A stretch of DNA of 64,000 bases from Bosea sp. AS-1 (lineage in GTDB: Bacteria > Pseudomonadota > Alphaproteobacteria > Rhizobiales > Beijerinckiaceae): positions 1,832,501-1,896,500 of the forward strand of contig NZ_CP022372.1 in NCBI RefSeq assembly GCF_002220095.1. The letters run 5' to 3'. Positions within the stretch are counted from its first letter, which is position 1. Each line of letters begins with the position of its first letter. The notes below the pieces were generated by a model, which searched no databases, was not told where the DNA came from, and saw only the letters and a list, made by a program, of their open reading frames with translations. This document shows positions 34,193 through 42,451 of the stretch, piece by piece. The position numbers were made by a program, and so were the translations under genes.

Positions 34193-34475
34193 AGGTATCT
34201 CCGCCGTAGCGTCAGGTGAAAGAGGGCGATCCGTGCTTAGGCAGCGTGAATGACAGTACGATTACCGGCTGAAATACTGTGAATTGTTATGTTATTATAT
34301 TGCGAGTTGAGGTAGGCGGTACGTGTTGCCGTATCGTCCGCCGGTACAAGCCGCGTGCAGCGTGCATGGCGGCTTCCCTCCCGGCGTGGGGCGCCCAAAT
34401 TGTCGCAGGGAGCGGGATCGTCTACTAGGCTTCATAAGCCAGCTTCCTAATGCCAGAATCAGCCAGACATTCCCG

Positions 34476-35696
34476 ATGACAGCCGCGGCCCCGGTTTCGA
34501 CAGCACAGCGCGCGATGATGCCCGTGCTGATCGCTCTCAGCTTCACGCATCTGCTCAACGACATGATCCAGTCGCTGATCCCGGCGATCTACCCGATCAT
34601 CAAGGAATCATACCGGCTGGATTTCGGGCAAATCGGCCTGATCACGCTGACCTTCCAGGTCTCGGCCTCGCTGCTGCAGCCGGCGGTCGGGCTCTACACA
34701 GACAAGCATCCGATGCCCTATTCGATGGTCGTCGGCATGGGCTTCACGCTCTCGGGGCTGATCGGCCTCGCCTATGCCGGCAGCTACGGGCTCCTGCTGC
34801 TCTCAGCGGCCTGCGTCGGCATCGGCTCCTCGATCTTCCACCCGGAGGCGACGCGCATGGCGCGTAACGCGTCCGGCGGGCAGCATGGCCTGGCGCAAGG
34901 CATTTTCCAGGTCGGCGGGCAGACGGGCGGGGCGCTCGGGCCGCTGCTGGCAGCCTTCGTCATCGTGCCGCGCGGGCAGGGCAGCCTCGCCTGGTTCTCG
35001 GTCGCCGCGCTCGTCGCGATGATGCTGATGGTCTGGACGGCGGCGAGCTATGCCAGGCTCGACCGGGCGCGGCCGCCGAGGCCTGCCGGAGTGGCCAAGG
35101 CGGCGGCGCGGCCGGGCAAGGGTTCGGTGGCCTTCGCGATCACCATCCTGATCGTGCTGCTGTTCTCGAAGAACGCCTACACCGCGAGCTTCACCTCGTT
35201 CTACACCTTCTATCTGATGGGCAAGTTCGGCGTCTCGATCCAGCATTCGCAGGAGATGCTGTTCCTGTTCCTGGCCTCCTCGGCGGCCGGCGCGCTCGGT
35301 GGCGGCATGCTGGGCGACCGCATCGGCCGCAACAAGATCATCTGGTTCTCGATCCTGGGCGCGCTGCCCTTCACGCTGGTCCTGCCCTATGCCGACCTGT
35401 TCTGGACCGGCGTGCTGACGATCGTCATCAACGTCATTATGTCGAGCGCCTTCGCCGCGATCCTGATCTATGCGCTCGAATTGCTGCCGGGCCGGGTCGG
35501 ACTGGTCGGCGGCTTCTTCTACGGGCTGTCCTTCGGACTGGGCGGCCTCGCGGCGGCGCTGCTCGGCGAGTTCGCCGACATCCTCGGCATCGAGATGGTC
35601 TACAAGATCTGCTCGTTCATCCCGCTGGTCGGGTTGCTCGCCTGGTTTCTGCCGCGCATCAGCGAGGGAACCCGCGGCGCCAAGGTCGGGCATTAG
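34476..35696 (+). CDS. fsr: MFS exporter, fosmidomycin resistance (Fsr) type
   Basis: A 12-helix MFS transporter of 406 aa, close to Fsr. The pattern is distinct: HLLNDMIQSLIPAIYPIIKE, then ASLLQPAVGLYTDKHPMPYSM, then GSSIFHPEATRMARNASGG, then GIFQVGGQTGGALGPLLAAF. It should export drugs or phosphonate-like compounds by proton antiport. ATG 34476 is chosen for MTAAAPVST and agreement with the family length; the longer frame begins in non-conserved sequence. A hairpin terminator follows at 35713-35754. Confidence 0.91.
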   Translation: MTAAAPVSTAQRAMMPVLIALSFTHLLNDMIQSLIPAIYPIIKESYRLDFGQIGLITLTFQVSASLLQPAVGLYTDKHPMPYSMVVGMGFTLSGLIGLAYAGSYGLLLLSAACVGIGSSIFHPEATRMARNASGGQHGLAQGIFQVGGQTGGALGPLLAAFVIVPRGQGSLAWFSVAALVAMMLMVWTAASYARLDRARPPRPAGVAKAAARPGKGSVAFAITILIVLLFSKNAYTASFTSFYTFYLMGKFGVSIQHSQEMLFLFLASSAAGALGGGMLGDRIGRNKIIWFSILGALPFTLVLPYADLFWTGVLTIVINVIMSSAFAAILIYALELLPGRVGLVGGFFYGLSFGLGGLAAALLGEFADILGIEMVYKICSFIPLVGLLAWFLPRISEGTRGAKVGH

Positions 35697-35712
35697 CCGA
35701 ACTCGGCACCCT

Positions 35713-35754
35713 CACGGCCATCCCGGGTCTTCGCTCCGACCGGGATGGCCCGTG
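35713..35754. terminator. Bidirectional hairpin between convergent genes
   Basis: GGCCATCCCGG (35716-35726) pairs with CCGGGATGGCC (35740-35750), extended by CAC/GTG across one bulge. It lies between the convergent fsr and superoxide dismutase genes and probably ends both. Confidence 0.7.
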
Positions 35755-35768
35755 CCTTCTCGTGCCGC

Positions 35769-36515
35769 TTAGATCGTGAGCTTGCCGGCCTTCGCGGCCG
35801 CGTAGCGTTCCTCGACCTTGGGCCAGTTCACCACGTTCCACCACGCCTTGAGATAGTCGGCGCGGCGGTTCTGGTATTTCAGGTAATAGGCGTGTTCCCA
35901 GACGTCGTTGCCGAACAGCACCTTGTGCCCGGCCATGATCGGGCTGTCCTGGTTGGGCTGCGGCAGCAAAGCGAGCGTGCCGGCCTCGTCGACCGTGACG
36001 AAGACCCAGCCGGAGCCGAAGACCTTCAAGCCCGCCGCTTCGAAATCGGCCTTGAACTTGTCGAAGCCGCCGAGATCGCGCGTGATCGCGGCCGCGACCT
36101 CGCCGCCCGGCGCGCCGCCCGTACCGGGACCCATCACCTCCCAGAACATCGTGTGGTTGGCGTGGCCGCCGCCATTGTTGCGAACCAGCGTGCGCAGGTT
36201 TTCGGGCAATTGGTTGAGTTCGCCCAGCAGCTTGTCGACCGTCGCCTTGGCGATCACGCCGTTGTCCTTCGCCGCGCCGTTGAGGGCCGCTACATAGGCC
36301 GCGTGGTGGCGCTTGTAGTGGATGTCCATCGTCGTGGCGTCGATATGCGGCTCGAGGGCGTTGGCCTCGTAGGCGCGCTTCGGCAACGAGAACGGGCCGG
36401 TCGGCGCCGCGGGCGCGGCGGCCTGTGCCCAGACCTTCGGGGCCGAGGCGACGAGGGTGGCACTTGCGCCCAGGATGAAAAGGCTGCGGCGCGAGATGGT
36501 GGAAGCTGCTGTCAT
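35769..36515 (-). CDS. Tat-exported Fe/Mn superoxide dismutase
   Basis: A 248-aa SOD. Metal ligands are visible in EPHIDATTMDIHYKRHHAAYV (first His), GGGHANHTMFW (second His), and FGNDVWEHAYYLKYQ (Asp and His). Conserved AAWGS-like residues appear as FGSGWVFV. The start at ATG 36515 gives an N-terminal TISRRSLFILGASATLVASAPKVWAQ, a twin-arginine signal. So the enzyme is folded with its metal in the cytoplasm and then exported. Most SODs of this family are cytoplasmic. CAGGAGAGAG precedes the ATG. Confidence 0.92.
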   Translation of the reverse strand: MTAASTISRRSLFILGASATLVASAPKVWAQAAAPAAPTGPFSLPKRAYEANALEPHIDATTMDIHYKRHHAAYVAALNGAAKDNGVIAKATVDKLLGELNQLPENLRTLVRNNGGGHANHTMFWEVMGPGTGGAPGGEVAAAITRDLGGFDKFKADFEAAGLKVFGSGWVFVTVDEAGTLALLPQPNQDSPIMAGHKVLFGNDVWEHAYYLKYQNRRADYLKAWWNVVNWPKVEERYAAAKAGKLTI

Positions 36516-36766
36516 GACGGCTCTCTCCTGCAGGCTCGGTTTCATGGTGGGCTTTGGCGTTCAGGCCTCGCCATATTGGATTGTCATGATGACGACTTGC
36601 CGGAGCGACGGATGTTCCCGCTGCATCCGCTATTCCCCCGGTACGGATTCGCCCTGTCGCTCCAGCGGGAGGCCGATTGGCGGCTCGAGCCGGATACAGG
36701 CACCTTTAACTGCCAGTTTACCGCGTTTGGCTACGTTCCGGAAGGAATCCAGCCAGGGATCGCGCC

Positions 36767-38269
36767 ATGCAGGCACAGGCTCTCAAGGTCGAAGGACTGC
36801 TGTCCCAGTCCGCGCCGGCCGTTTCCGCGCCGGCTGCGATCCGGCCGGCCAATGAGGATGCGCCGACCGAGACCGGCGCAGCCCGCGCCGTCCGCGAGAT
36901 CGCAGAACGCTTCGGCAAGCTCGGTGCCGAGATCACCGATGTCGCCGGACGCATCGTCGATGTCAGCCAGCAGCTCGAGGGGCAGACGGCGGGGCTCCGC
37001 CGCGTCGTCGGCGCGGTGGACCAGGTCTCGCATGCCAACAACGCGATCCGGCAGGCGGCGGAAAGTGCCCAGGCCGAGGCCTCCGCCGTGCGCAGCGGGC
37101 TCGAGCGCGTCACCGGCTCGGTCAAGCTCGGGCTGAATGCGGCGCAGAACGATATCGAGACCTTGTCGCAAGAGGCGCAGTCGATGTCGCAGGCGCTGGC
37201 CCAGGCGGTCAGCGATGCGCATAAGGCCCGTGCTTCCAGCGATGCGATCCAGGCGATCACACGCGAAATCCAGCTCCTGGCGATCAATGCCGGCGTCGAG
37301 GCGGCTCGCAGCGGCGAGGCCGGCCGCGGCTTCGCCGTGATCGCTGCAGCGGTGAAGGCGCTGGCCGAGCAGACGCGCGAGGCGACGGCGGCGAGCGCTA
37401 GCCAGCTCGACCTGCTGGTGAAGGCCGTCGACATGCTCTCCAGGCGCAGCGAGGAGAACGCGCAGACGGCGCGGCGCGCCATCGAAGGCAGCCGGACGAT
37501 CTCGTCGCAGATCGGAGAACTCGACAGCTTCGGCCGTTCCGTCGTGCAGCTCATCGGCGGCATCGAGGCGATCTCGGAGCCGACGCGGGAGAATGCCATC
37601 GCCTGCGCCAAGGCCGGACAGGATCTGTCGGGACTGGTCGCCGGCGTCGACCAGTCGACCGAGAGCCTGGAGCGGGCGGCGCAGCGCACCGATGCGCTGG
37701 TGGCGATCAGCGAGGGCATTCTCGGCTCGATCGCGGCATCCGGCGTCCGCACGGCGCAGTCGGAATTGATCGCGACGGCAATCGAGACGGCAGGCGCCAT
37801 CGCCGAGCTGTTCGAGCAGGCCCTGGCGCGCGGCGAGATCGGCATGGCCGAGCTGTTCGACGAAAGCTATGCGCCGGTGCGGGGTTCCGATCCGCAGCAA
37901 TACCTGACCCGCTTCGTCGCGCTGACCGATCGGCTGCTGCCGCCGCTGCAGGAGAAACTGCTGGCCTCGAACGGCCGCATCGTCTTCTGCGCCGCGGTCG
38001 ATCGCAACGGCTTCCTGCCGACGCATAACCGCAAATATGCGCAGGCTCAGGGCCGCGATCCGGTGTGGAACAACGCCAATTGCCGCAATCGCCGCATCTT
38101 CGACGACCGCACCGGTCTTGCGGCGGCGCGCAACCGCAAGCCCTTCCTGTTGCAGAGCTATCGGCGCGATATGGGCGGCGGCGAGTTCCTGGTGATGGAG
38201 GATCTGTCGGCGCCGATCCTGGTCAGGGGCCGGCATTGGGGTGGCTTCCGCATCGGGCTCAAGGTGTAG
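36767..38269 (+). CDS. Soluble methyl-accepting chemotaxis protein
   Basis: A 500-aa chemoreceptor without membrane segments. The coiled-coil signalling region (about 45-315) has the hairpin tip [36 protein letters not shown]. The C-terminal 150 residues form a separate sensor domain with [20 protein letters not shown] and [19 protein letters not shown]. The order signalling-then-sensor is the reverse of classical receptors and resembles cytoplasmic receptors of rhizobial che operons (IcpA-like position). It is the first gene of the chemotaxis operon. Confidence 0.88.
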   Translation: MQAQALKVEGLLSQSAPAVSAPAAIRPANEDAPTETGAARAVREIAERFGKLGAEITDVAGRIVDVSQQLEGQTAGLRRVVGAVDQVSHANNAIRQAAESAQAEASAVRSGLERVTGSVKLGLNAAQNDIETLSQEAQSMSQALAQAVSDAHKARASSDAIQAITREIQLLAINAGVEAARSGEAGRGFAVIAAAVKALAEQTREATAASASQLDLLVKAVDMLSRRSEENAQTARRAIEGSRTISSQIGELDSFGRSVVQLIGGIEAISEPTRENAIACAKAGQDLSGLVAGVDQSTESLERAAQRTDALVAISEGILGSIAASGVRTAQSELIATAIETAGAIAELFEQALARGEIGMAELFDESYAPVRGSDPQQYLTRFVALTDRLLPPLQEKLLASNGRIVFCAAVDRNGFLPTHNRKYAQAQGRDPVWNNANCRNRRIFDDRTGLAAARNRKPFLLQSYRRDMGGGEFLVMEDLSAPILVRGRHWGGFRIGLKV

Positions 38270-38323
38270 CGCATCGCCGATGCCGTTTCGTCGAGTTGAG
38301 TGAGCGAGTTTCGAGTCAGCGCC

Positions 38324-38791
38324 ATGCACATTGCGCCGTCCTTTCCCAACCTCTCCGTGCTGGTGGTCGACGCCAGCCCGCATTACCGGCGCATCATCCG
38401 CACGATGCTGTACCAAGCGCAGCTGCACCGCATCTTCGAGGCCGCCGACCTGCCGTCTGCAGCGGCGATCTTCATCCAGAAGCAGCCGAACATCGTCATC
38501 CTCGACTGGGACTTGCCCGATGGCGGCGGGGCGAAATGCCTCGCGGCGATCCGCTCGCAGAAGACCTCGCCCTTCGCCAAGGCTCCCGTGCTGGTGATGA
38601 TGGAGCGGGCGGACAAGCGCTCGGTCGTCCAGGCGGCGAAGCTCGGCGCGCATGAGATCATCGTCAAGCCGATCTCGCCGAACAACCTCTGGCTGCATCT
38701 GTCCGGCATCATCAACGTGCCGCGCAAATACCGCGAGACGAACGGAGTGGTGACGCTGGTGCCGCGCGCCATCAGCAACGCCATCTTCTGA
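38324..38791 (+). CDS. Atypical CheY-like response regulator
   Basis: A receiver-only protein of about 155 aa with a 25-residue C-terminal extension. The acceptor Asp61 (ILDWDLPDGGG) and Lys in VKPIS are present. The acidic pocket is VVDAS instead of VVDDS, and the position of the conserved Thr reads VMMER. These changes suggest weak or altered phosphorylation. ATG 38324 is preferred; a GTG start at 38300 is possible. It lies between the soluble receptor and a STAS-like gene, in the chemotaxis operon. Confidence 0.82.
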   Translation: MHIAPSFPNLSVLVVDASPHYRRIIRTMLYQAQLHRIFEAADLPSAAAIFIQKQPNIVILDWDLPDGGGAKCLAAIRSQKTSPFAKAPVLVMMERADKRSVVQAAKLGAHEIIVKPISPNNLWLHLSGIINVPRKYRETNGVVTLVPRAISNAIF

Positions 38792-38905
38792 CGAGGCCGG
38801 ACCTGCCGCCAAATTGCCCGAATGATTGACGCGCGGCCCGGCGTTTAGCGAAATTTTTACCAGTCTGGCGCGATGCTGGCCGGCATCATCCAGGGTCGCG
38901 CCTTC

Positions 38906-39187
38906 ATGGTCATCACCGTCTCGCTCCCGCCCTTCCTCGGACGTTCCGAGGCGGCTGCGTTCCGCAATCAGCTTCTGGTCGCTCTCGAGCAGAACGAAAG
39001 CATCGCCGTCGAATGCGCCGGGGCCGGACCCTTGCCGAGCCTCTGGATCCAGCTGCTCCACTCCGCAGCCGTCAGCGCCGTTGCGCGCGGGCTTTCGGTC
39101 ACGCTCAAGGCGGCATCGTCGGAATGCCGCGAATCCTTGCGGGCGATCGGCTTCGACGCCGCTCGAAGCCCCCTCGTTCTGGAGTGA
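38906..39187 (+). CDS. STAS-like small protein in chemotaxis operon (CheS position)
   Basis: A 93-aa protein starting MVITVSLPPFLGRSEAAAFRNQL, with VAVEC-type core strands and GLSVTLKAASSECRESLRAIGFD near the end, as in STAS/anti-sigma-antagonist folds. It occupies the slot between receptor and cheY1 where rhizobia encode CheS, a CheA-binding protein that speeds CheY dephosphorylation. Homology to CheS is not proven by eye. A longer frame from 38873 lacks a ribosome site; AGGG precedes 38906. Confidence 0.68.
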   Translation: MVITVSLPPFLGRSEAAAFRNQLLVALEQNESIAVECAGAGPLPSLWIQLLHSAAVSAVARGLSVTLKAASSECRESLRAIGFDAARSPLVLE

Positions 39188-39192
39188 CTGGC

Positions 39193-39552
39193 ATGAAGAT
39201 CCTGGCCATCGACGACACCAAGACGCTGCTCAGCCTGCTCAGCCTGACCTTGCGGAATGCCGGCCACGAGGTCGCCGAAGCCGAGAACGGCGAGGATGGG
39301 CTCACCAAGTTCGAGCAGTTCAAGCCCGATCTCGTCATCACCGACCTGAACATGCCGATCATGGACGGCATCGAGTTCACGCGCGCCTGCCGCTCGCGTC
39401 CGCTCGGGCAGAACACCCCGATCATCGTGCTGACCACCGAGAACGGCGCCGAGATCAAGGCGGAAGGCCGCCGTGCCGGCGCCAGCGCCTGGATGGTCAA
39501 GCCCTTCGAACCCAACACCCTGCTCGGCCTCGTCGCCCGCTACCAGAACTGA
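39193..39552 (+). CDS. cheY: CheY-type response regulator (first copy)
   Basis: A 119-aa receiver with all canonical residues: AIDDTK, acceptor Asp51 (ITDLNMPIMDG), VLTTE and VKPFE. It lies directly before cheA, the usual place of the CheY1-like phosphate-sink regulator in rhizobial operons. By analogy the motor-binding copy is more likely the last gene (46845-47231). Confidence 0.9.
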   Translation: MKILAIDDTKTLLSLLSLTLRNAGHEVAEAENGEDGLTKFEQFKPDLVITDLNMPIMDGIEFTRACRSRPLGQNTPIIVLTTENGAEIKAEGRRAGASAWMVKPFEPNTLLGLVARYQN

Positions 39553-39562
39553 AGGCCGGCCG

Positions 39563-41878
39563 ATGGATCCGTTGGCAGAACTCAAGCAGACCTTTTTCCA
39601 GGAATGCGATGAACTCCTTGGGGCGCTGGAGCAGAAGCTCCAGGCGCTCGACGAGGGTTCGAACGATTCCGAGGATGTCAACGCGGCCTTCCGCGCCATC
39701 CATTCGATCAAGGGAGGGGCGGGGGCCTTCGGCTGCACCGAGCTCGTCGCCTTCGCCCACGTGTTCGAGGCTTCGCTCGACCATCTGCGGTCCGGCCGCG
39801 TCGCGATCGAGGATGCGCCCTTCACGCTGTTCCTCCGCTGCTCCGACGCTGTCGCCGACCTGGTCGCTGCCGCGCGCAACGACGAGCCGGCGGTCGAGCG
39901 GCCCGATCTTCTCGCCGCGCTGGAGCAGGTCGGTCAGGAGCCGCAGGTTCAGGCCCCGGTTGCTGCCGTTGCGCCCGAGCCTGCGCCCGCCGCAGCTTCC
40001 TCTGCCGAGACGGATGCGCCTCCCGGTATCGCTGCACTCGGCAATCTGCTCGCCATGGTCGAGGCCAAGACCGGTGTGGTGTCGCCCAAGGCCGATGACG
40101 GCTGGGATGATGACGAGCCTGCAGCTCTCGCTCCGGAGCCGGCTGTAGCCAAACCAGGCCGCGACGTGCGGCTGCGCATTGCGCCGGAGGCCGATCTCTT
40201 CCGCCGCGTCATCGAGCCGCGTGTCGTGCTCGGTTCCCTGCCGGCCGACGACATCGTCGCGATCCGCTGCGACTTGAGCCAGGTTCCGGCCCTGGAAAGC
40301 CTCGACGTCACCGATTGCTGGATGCGCTTCGATGTCGAATTGCGCACCGAATTGTCGATCGAGGAGCTGCACGGCCGCTTCGACTTCAGCCTCGCCAACG
40401 AGGAGTTCGAGATCGCGGTGTCCGAGGAGCCGTCGGTTCCCGAGGAGGCTCCCGCCGCTCCGAGCCCTGAGCCCGAGGTTCCCAGCTCCGTTGCCGCGGA
40501 CCTCTCCGCCATCCTGGCCAAGCTCGGTCCCGCGCCCGAGGCGCAGGCACAGCCCGATATCCAGCCCGAGCCGGTCGCCGTCCCGGTGGTTGCTCCCGCG
40601 CCGGTCGCGGAGGCTGCGCCCGTCCTGCGCACCCCGCCGCGCGCGCCGGCCAACGACCCGGCGGCCGCGCGCCAGCGCCAGGCCGTCAGCGTCCGTGTCG
40701 ATCTCGACCGTATCGACAAGCTGATGAACCTTGTCGGCGAGATCGTCATCACCCAGTCGATGCTGGTCGAATGCGTCCGCTCGCTGCCTTATGACGTCCA
40801 CGCCAAGACGGCCGAGGGCATGCTGACCCTCTCGCGCCAGACGCGTGAATTGCAGGACCATGTCATGGCGGTGCGCGCGCAGCCGGTGAAGGCTGTGTTC
40901 CAGCGCATGCCGCGCCTGGTGCGCGAGCTCGCCCAGACGCTCGGCAAGGAAGTGCGCCTCGTGCTCGAAGGCGAGAACACCGAGGTGGACAAGACCATCA
41001 TCGAGGAGCTCGCCGATCCGCTGACCCACATGATCCGCAATTCGATGGATCACGGGCTGGAGACGCCGGACGAGCGCGCCGAGGCGGGCAAGCCGCGCGA
41101 GGGCACGATCAGACTGATCGCCGAGCATCGCGCCGGCCGCATCGTCATCTCCGTCACCGATGATGGACGTGGCATCAACCGCGAACGGCTGCTGGCCAAG
41201 GCCCGTTCGCGCGGTCTCGTCGGCGCCGATGAGCGCCTGCAGCCGGAGGAGATCGACCAGCTCATCTTCGCGGCCGGCCTGTCGACGGCGGAAGCGGTCA
41301 GCGACATCTCGGGTCGCGGCGTCGGCATGGATGTGGTGCGCCGCAACGTCGAGTCGCTCGGTGGGCGCATCAGCGTCGATTCCGAGCCGGGACGGGGCTG
41401 CAAGTTCACGCTCGCCCTGCCGCTGACGCTCGCGGTGCTCGAAGGCATGGTGATCCGCTGCGGCGACGACCGCTACGTCATCCCGATCGCCTCGGTGATC
41501 GAGACGCAGCATCTGGCCTCGACGCCGATCGAGCGGCTGCCTTTCGGCCAGGAGGTGCTGCGCTGGCGCGGCGAGGTGACGCCGCTCTATCGCCTCGGCG
41601 ACGTGATGGGCTCGATGGGTACCACCAACGAGAACATCGTCATCATCGCGGAGACCGAGCGCGGCAACAATGTCGGCATCGCGGTTGACGAGATCGTCGG
41701 CCAGCAGCAGGTGGTCGTGAAGAGCCTCGAGGCGAATTACGGCACGGTCAACGGCGCTTCGGCGGCGACCATCCTCGGCGACGGCCTCGTCGCCCTGATC
41801 CTCGATATCGATTCCATGCTGCGGCTCGCCGCTTCTGGCGACCGGACCCCTCAATCTGACCTCAAGATGGCTGGATGA
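39563..41878 (+). CDS. cheA: Chemotaxis histidine kinase CheA
   Basis: A 771-aa CheA. P1 (1-105) has the phospho-His47 in AIHSIKGGAGAFG. A central region (about 195-300) with DVRLRIAPEADLFRRVIEPRVVLGSLP is a P2-like or HPt-associated domain, followed by a long Pro/Ala/Glu linker. P3 dimerisation starts at VRVDLDRIDKLMNLVGEIV, then the ATPase (IRNSMDHG, DDGRGIN, GRGVGMDVV) and a C-terminal CheW-like P5. ATG 39563 begins MDPLAELKQTFFQECDELL, the standard start. The stop overlaps the cheW ATG. Confidence 0.95.
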   Translation: MDPLAELKQTFFQECDELLGALEQKLQALDEGSNDSEDVNAAFRAIHSIKGGAGAFGCTELVAFAHVFEASLDHLRSGRVAIEDAPFTLFLRCSDAVADLVAAARNDEPAVERPDLLAALEQVGQEPQVQAPVAAVAPEPAPAAASSAETDAPPGIAALGNLLAMVEAKTGVVSPKADDGWDDDEPAALAPEPAVAKPGRDVRLRIAPEADLFRRVIEPRVVLGSLPADDIVAIRCDLSQVPALESLDVTDCWMRFDVELRTELSIEELHGRFDFSLANEEFEIAVSEEPSVPEEAPAAPSPEPEVPSSVAADLSAILAKLGPAPEAQAQPDIQPEPVAVPVVAPAPVAEAAPVLRTPPRAPANDPAAARQRQAVSVRVDLDRIDKLMNLVGEIVITQSMLVECVRSLPYDVHAKTAEGMLTLSRQTRELQDHVMAVRAQPVKAVFQRMPRLVRELAQTLGKEVRLVLEGENTEVDKTIIEELADPLTHMIRNSMDHGLETPDERAEAGKPREGTIRLIAEHRAGRIVISVTDDGRGINRERLLAKARSRGLVGADERLQPEEIDQLIFAAGLSTAEAVSDISGRGVGMDVVRRNVESLGGRISVDSEPGRGCKFTLALPLTLAVLEGMVIRCGDDRYVIPIASVIETQHLASTPIERLPFGQEVLRWRGEVTPLYRLGDVMGSMGTTNENIVIIAETERGNNVGIAVDEIVGQQQVVVKSLEANYGTVNGASAATILGDGLVALILDIDSMLRLAASGDRTPQSDLKMAG

Positions 41879-42387
41879 CCATGAGCCTCCAACTCGGCGA
41901 AAAGCACTTCTCTTCGGCGCAGCCGGAAGCGGCGGCGCGTCGGATCGTCACCTTCAAGGTCGGCGACCGCACTTTCGGCATCGATGTCGGCATGGTCCGC
42001 GAGATCAAGGGCTGGCAGGCGACGACGCCGCTGCCGCATGCAGCCCCACATGTGCGCGGCGTGCTCAACCTGCGCGGTGTCATCCTCGCGGTCTACGATC
42101 TGCGCACGGCGATCGGCATGGGCGTCACCGACGCCACCGCGACCCATGTCATCGTCGTCGTCGATGTCGAGGACAAGACGGCGGGCCTGCTGGTCGACTC
42201 GGTTTCGGACATCGTGGATGTGCCGGTTTCCGCGGTTCGCCCTGCTCCAGACCTGGAGCGTGACGAGCATGGGCTGATCGAGGGGCTCGTCCTGCTCGAT
42301 ACCGATATCGTCGCGCTGCTCGATCTCGCCGCAGTGATCCGCGACGGCGGGGCCGAGGCCCAGACCAAGGCCAACCGCGCCGCCTGA
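41875..42387 (+). CDS. cheW: Chemotaxis coupling protein CheW
   Basis: A 170-aa CheW that joins receptors to CheA. The pattern RRIVTFKVGDRTFGIDVGMVREIKGWQATTPLPHAAPHVRGVLNLRGVILAVYDLR is typical. A GLLVDSVSDIVDVPVSAV segment follows. Its ATG overlaps the cheA stop, giving fixed stoichiometric coupling. Confidence 0.95.
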   Translation: MTMSLQLGEKHFSSAQPEAAARRIVTFKVGDRTFGIDVGMVREIKGWQATTPLPHAAPHVRGVLNLRGVILAVYDLRTAIGMGVTDATATHVIVVVDVEDKTAGLLVDSVSDIVDVPVSAVRPAPDLERDEHGLIEGLVLLDTDIVALLDLAAVIRDGGAEAQTKANRAA

Positions 42388-42451
42388 CAATCCAGCGACC
42401 AGCCCGGCGTAGCGTGAGAGAGCGGGCCAGACCAAGAAACGACCTGACTGC

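Noticed and set aside
34247..34262. Possible Pho box upstream of the alkaline phosphatase gene
   Set aside because: Only one CTGTCAT half-site is present on the minus strand; the second half 11 bases on (GCTGCCT) is poor, so PhoB control is not supported by sequence alone.
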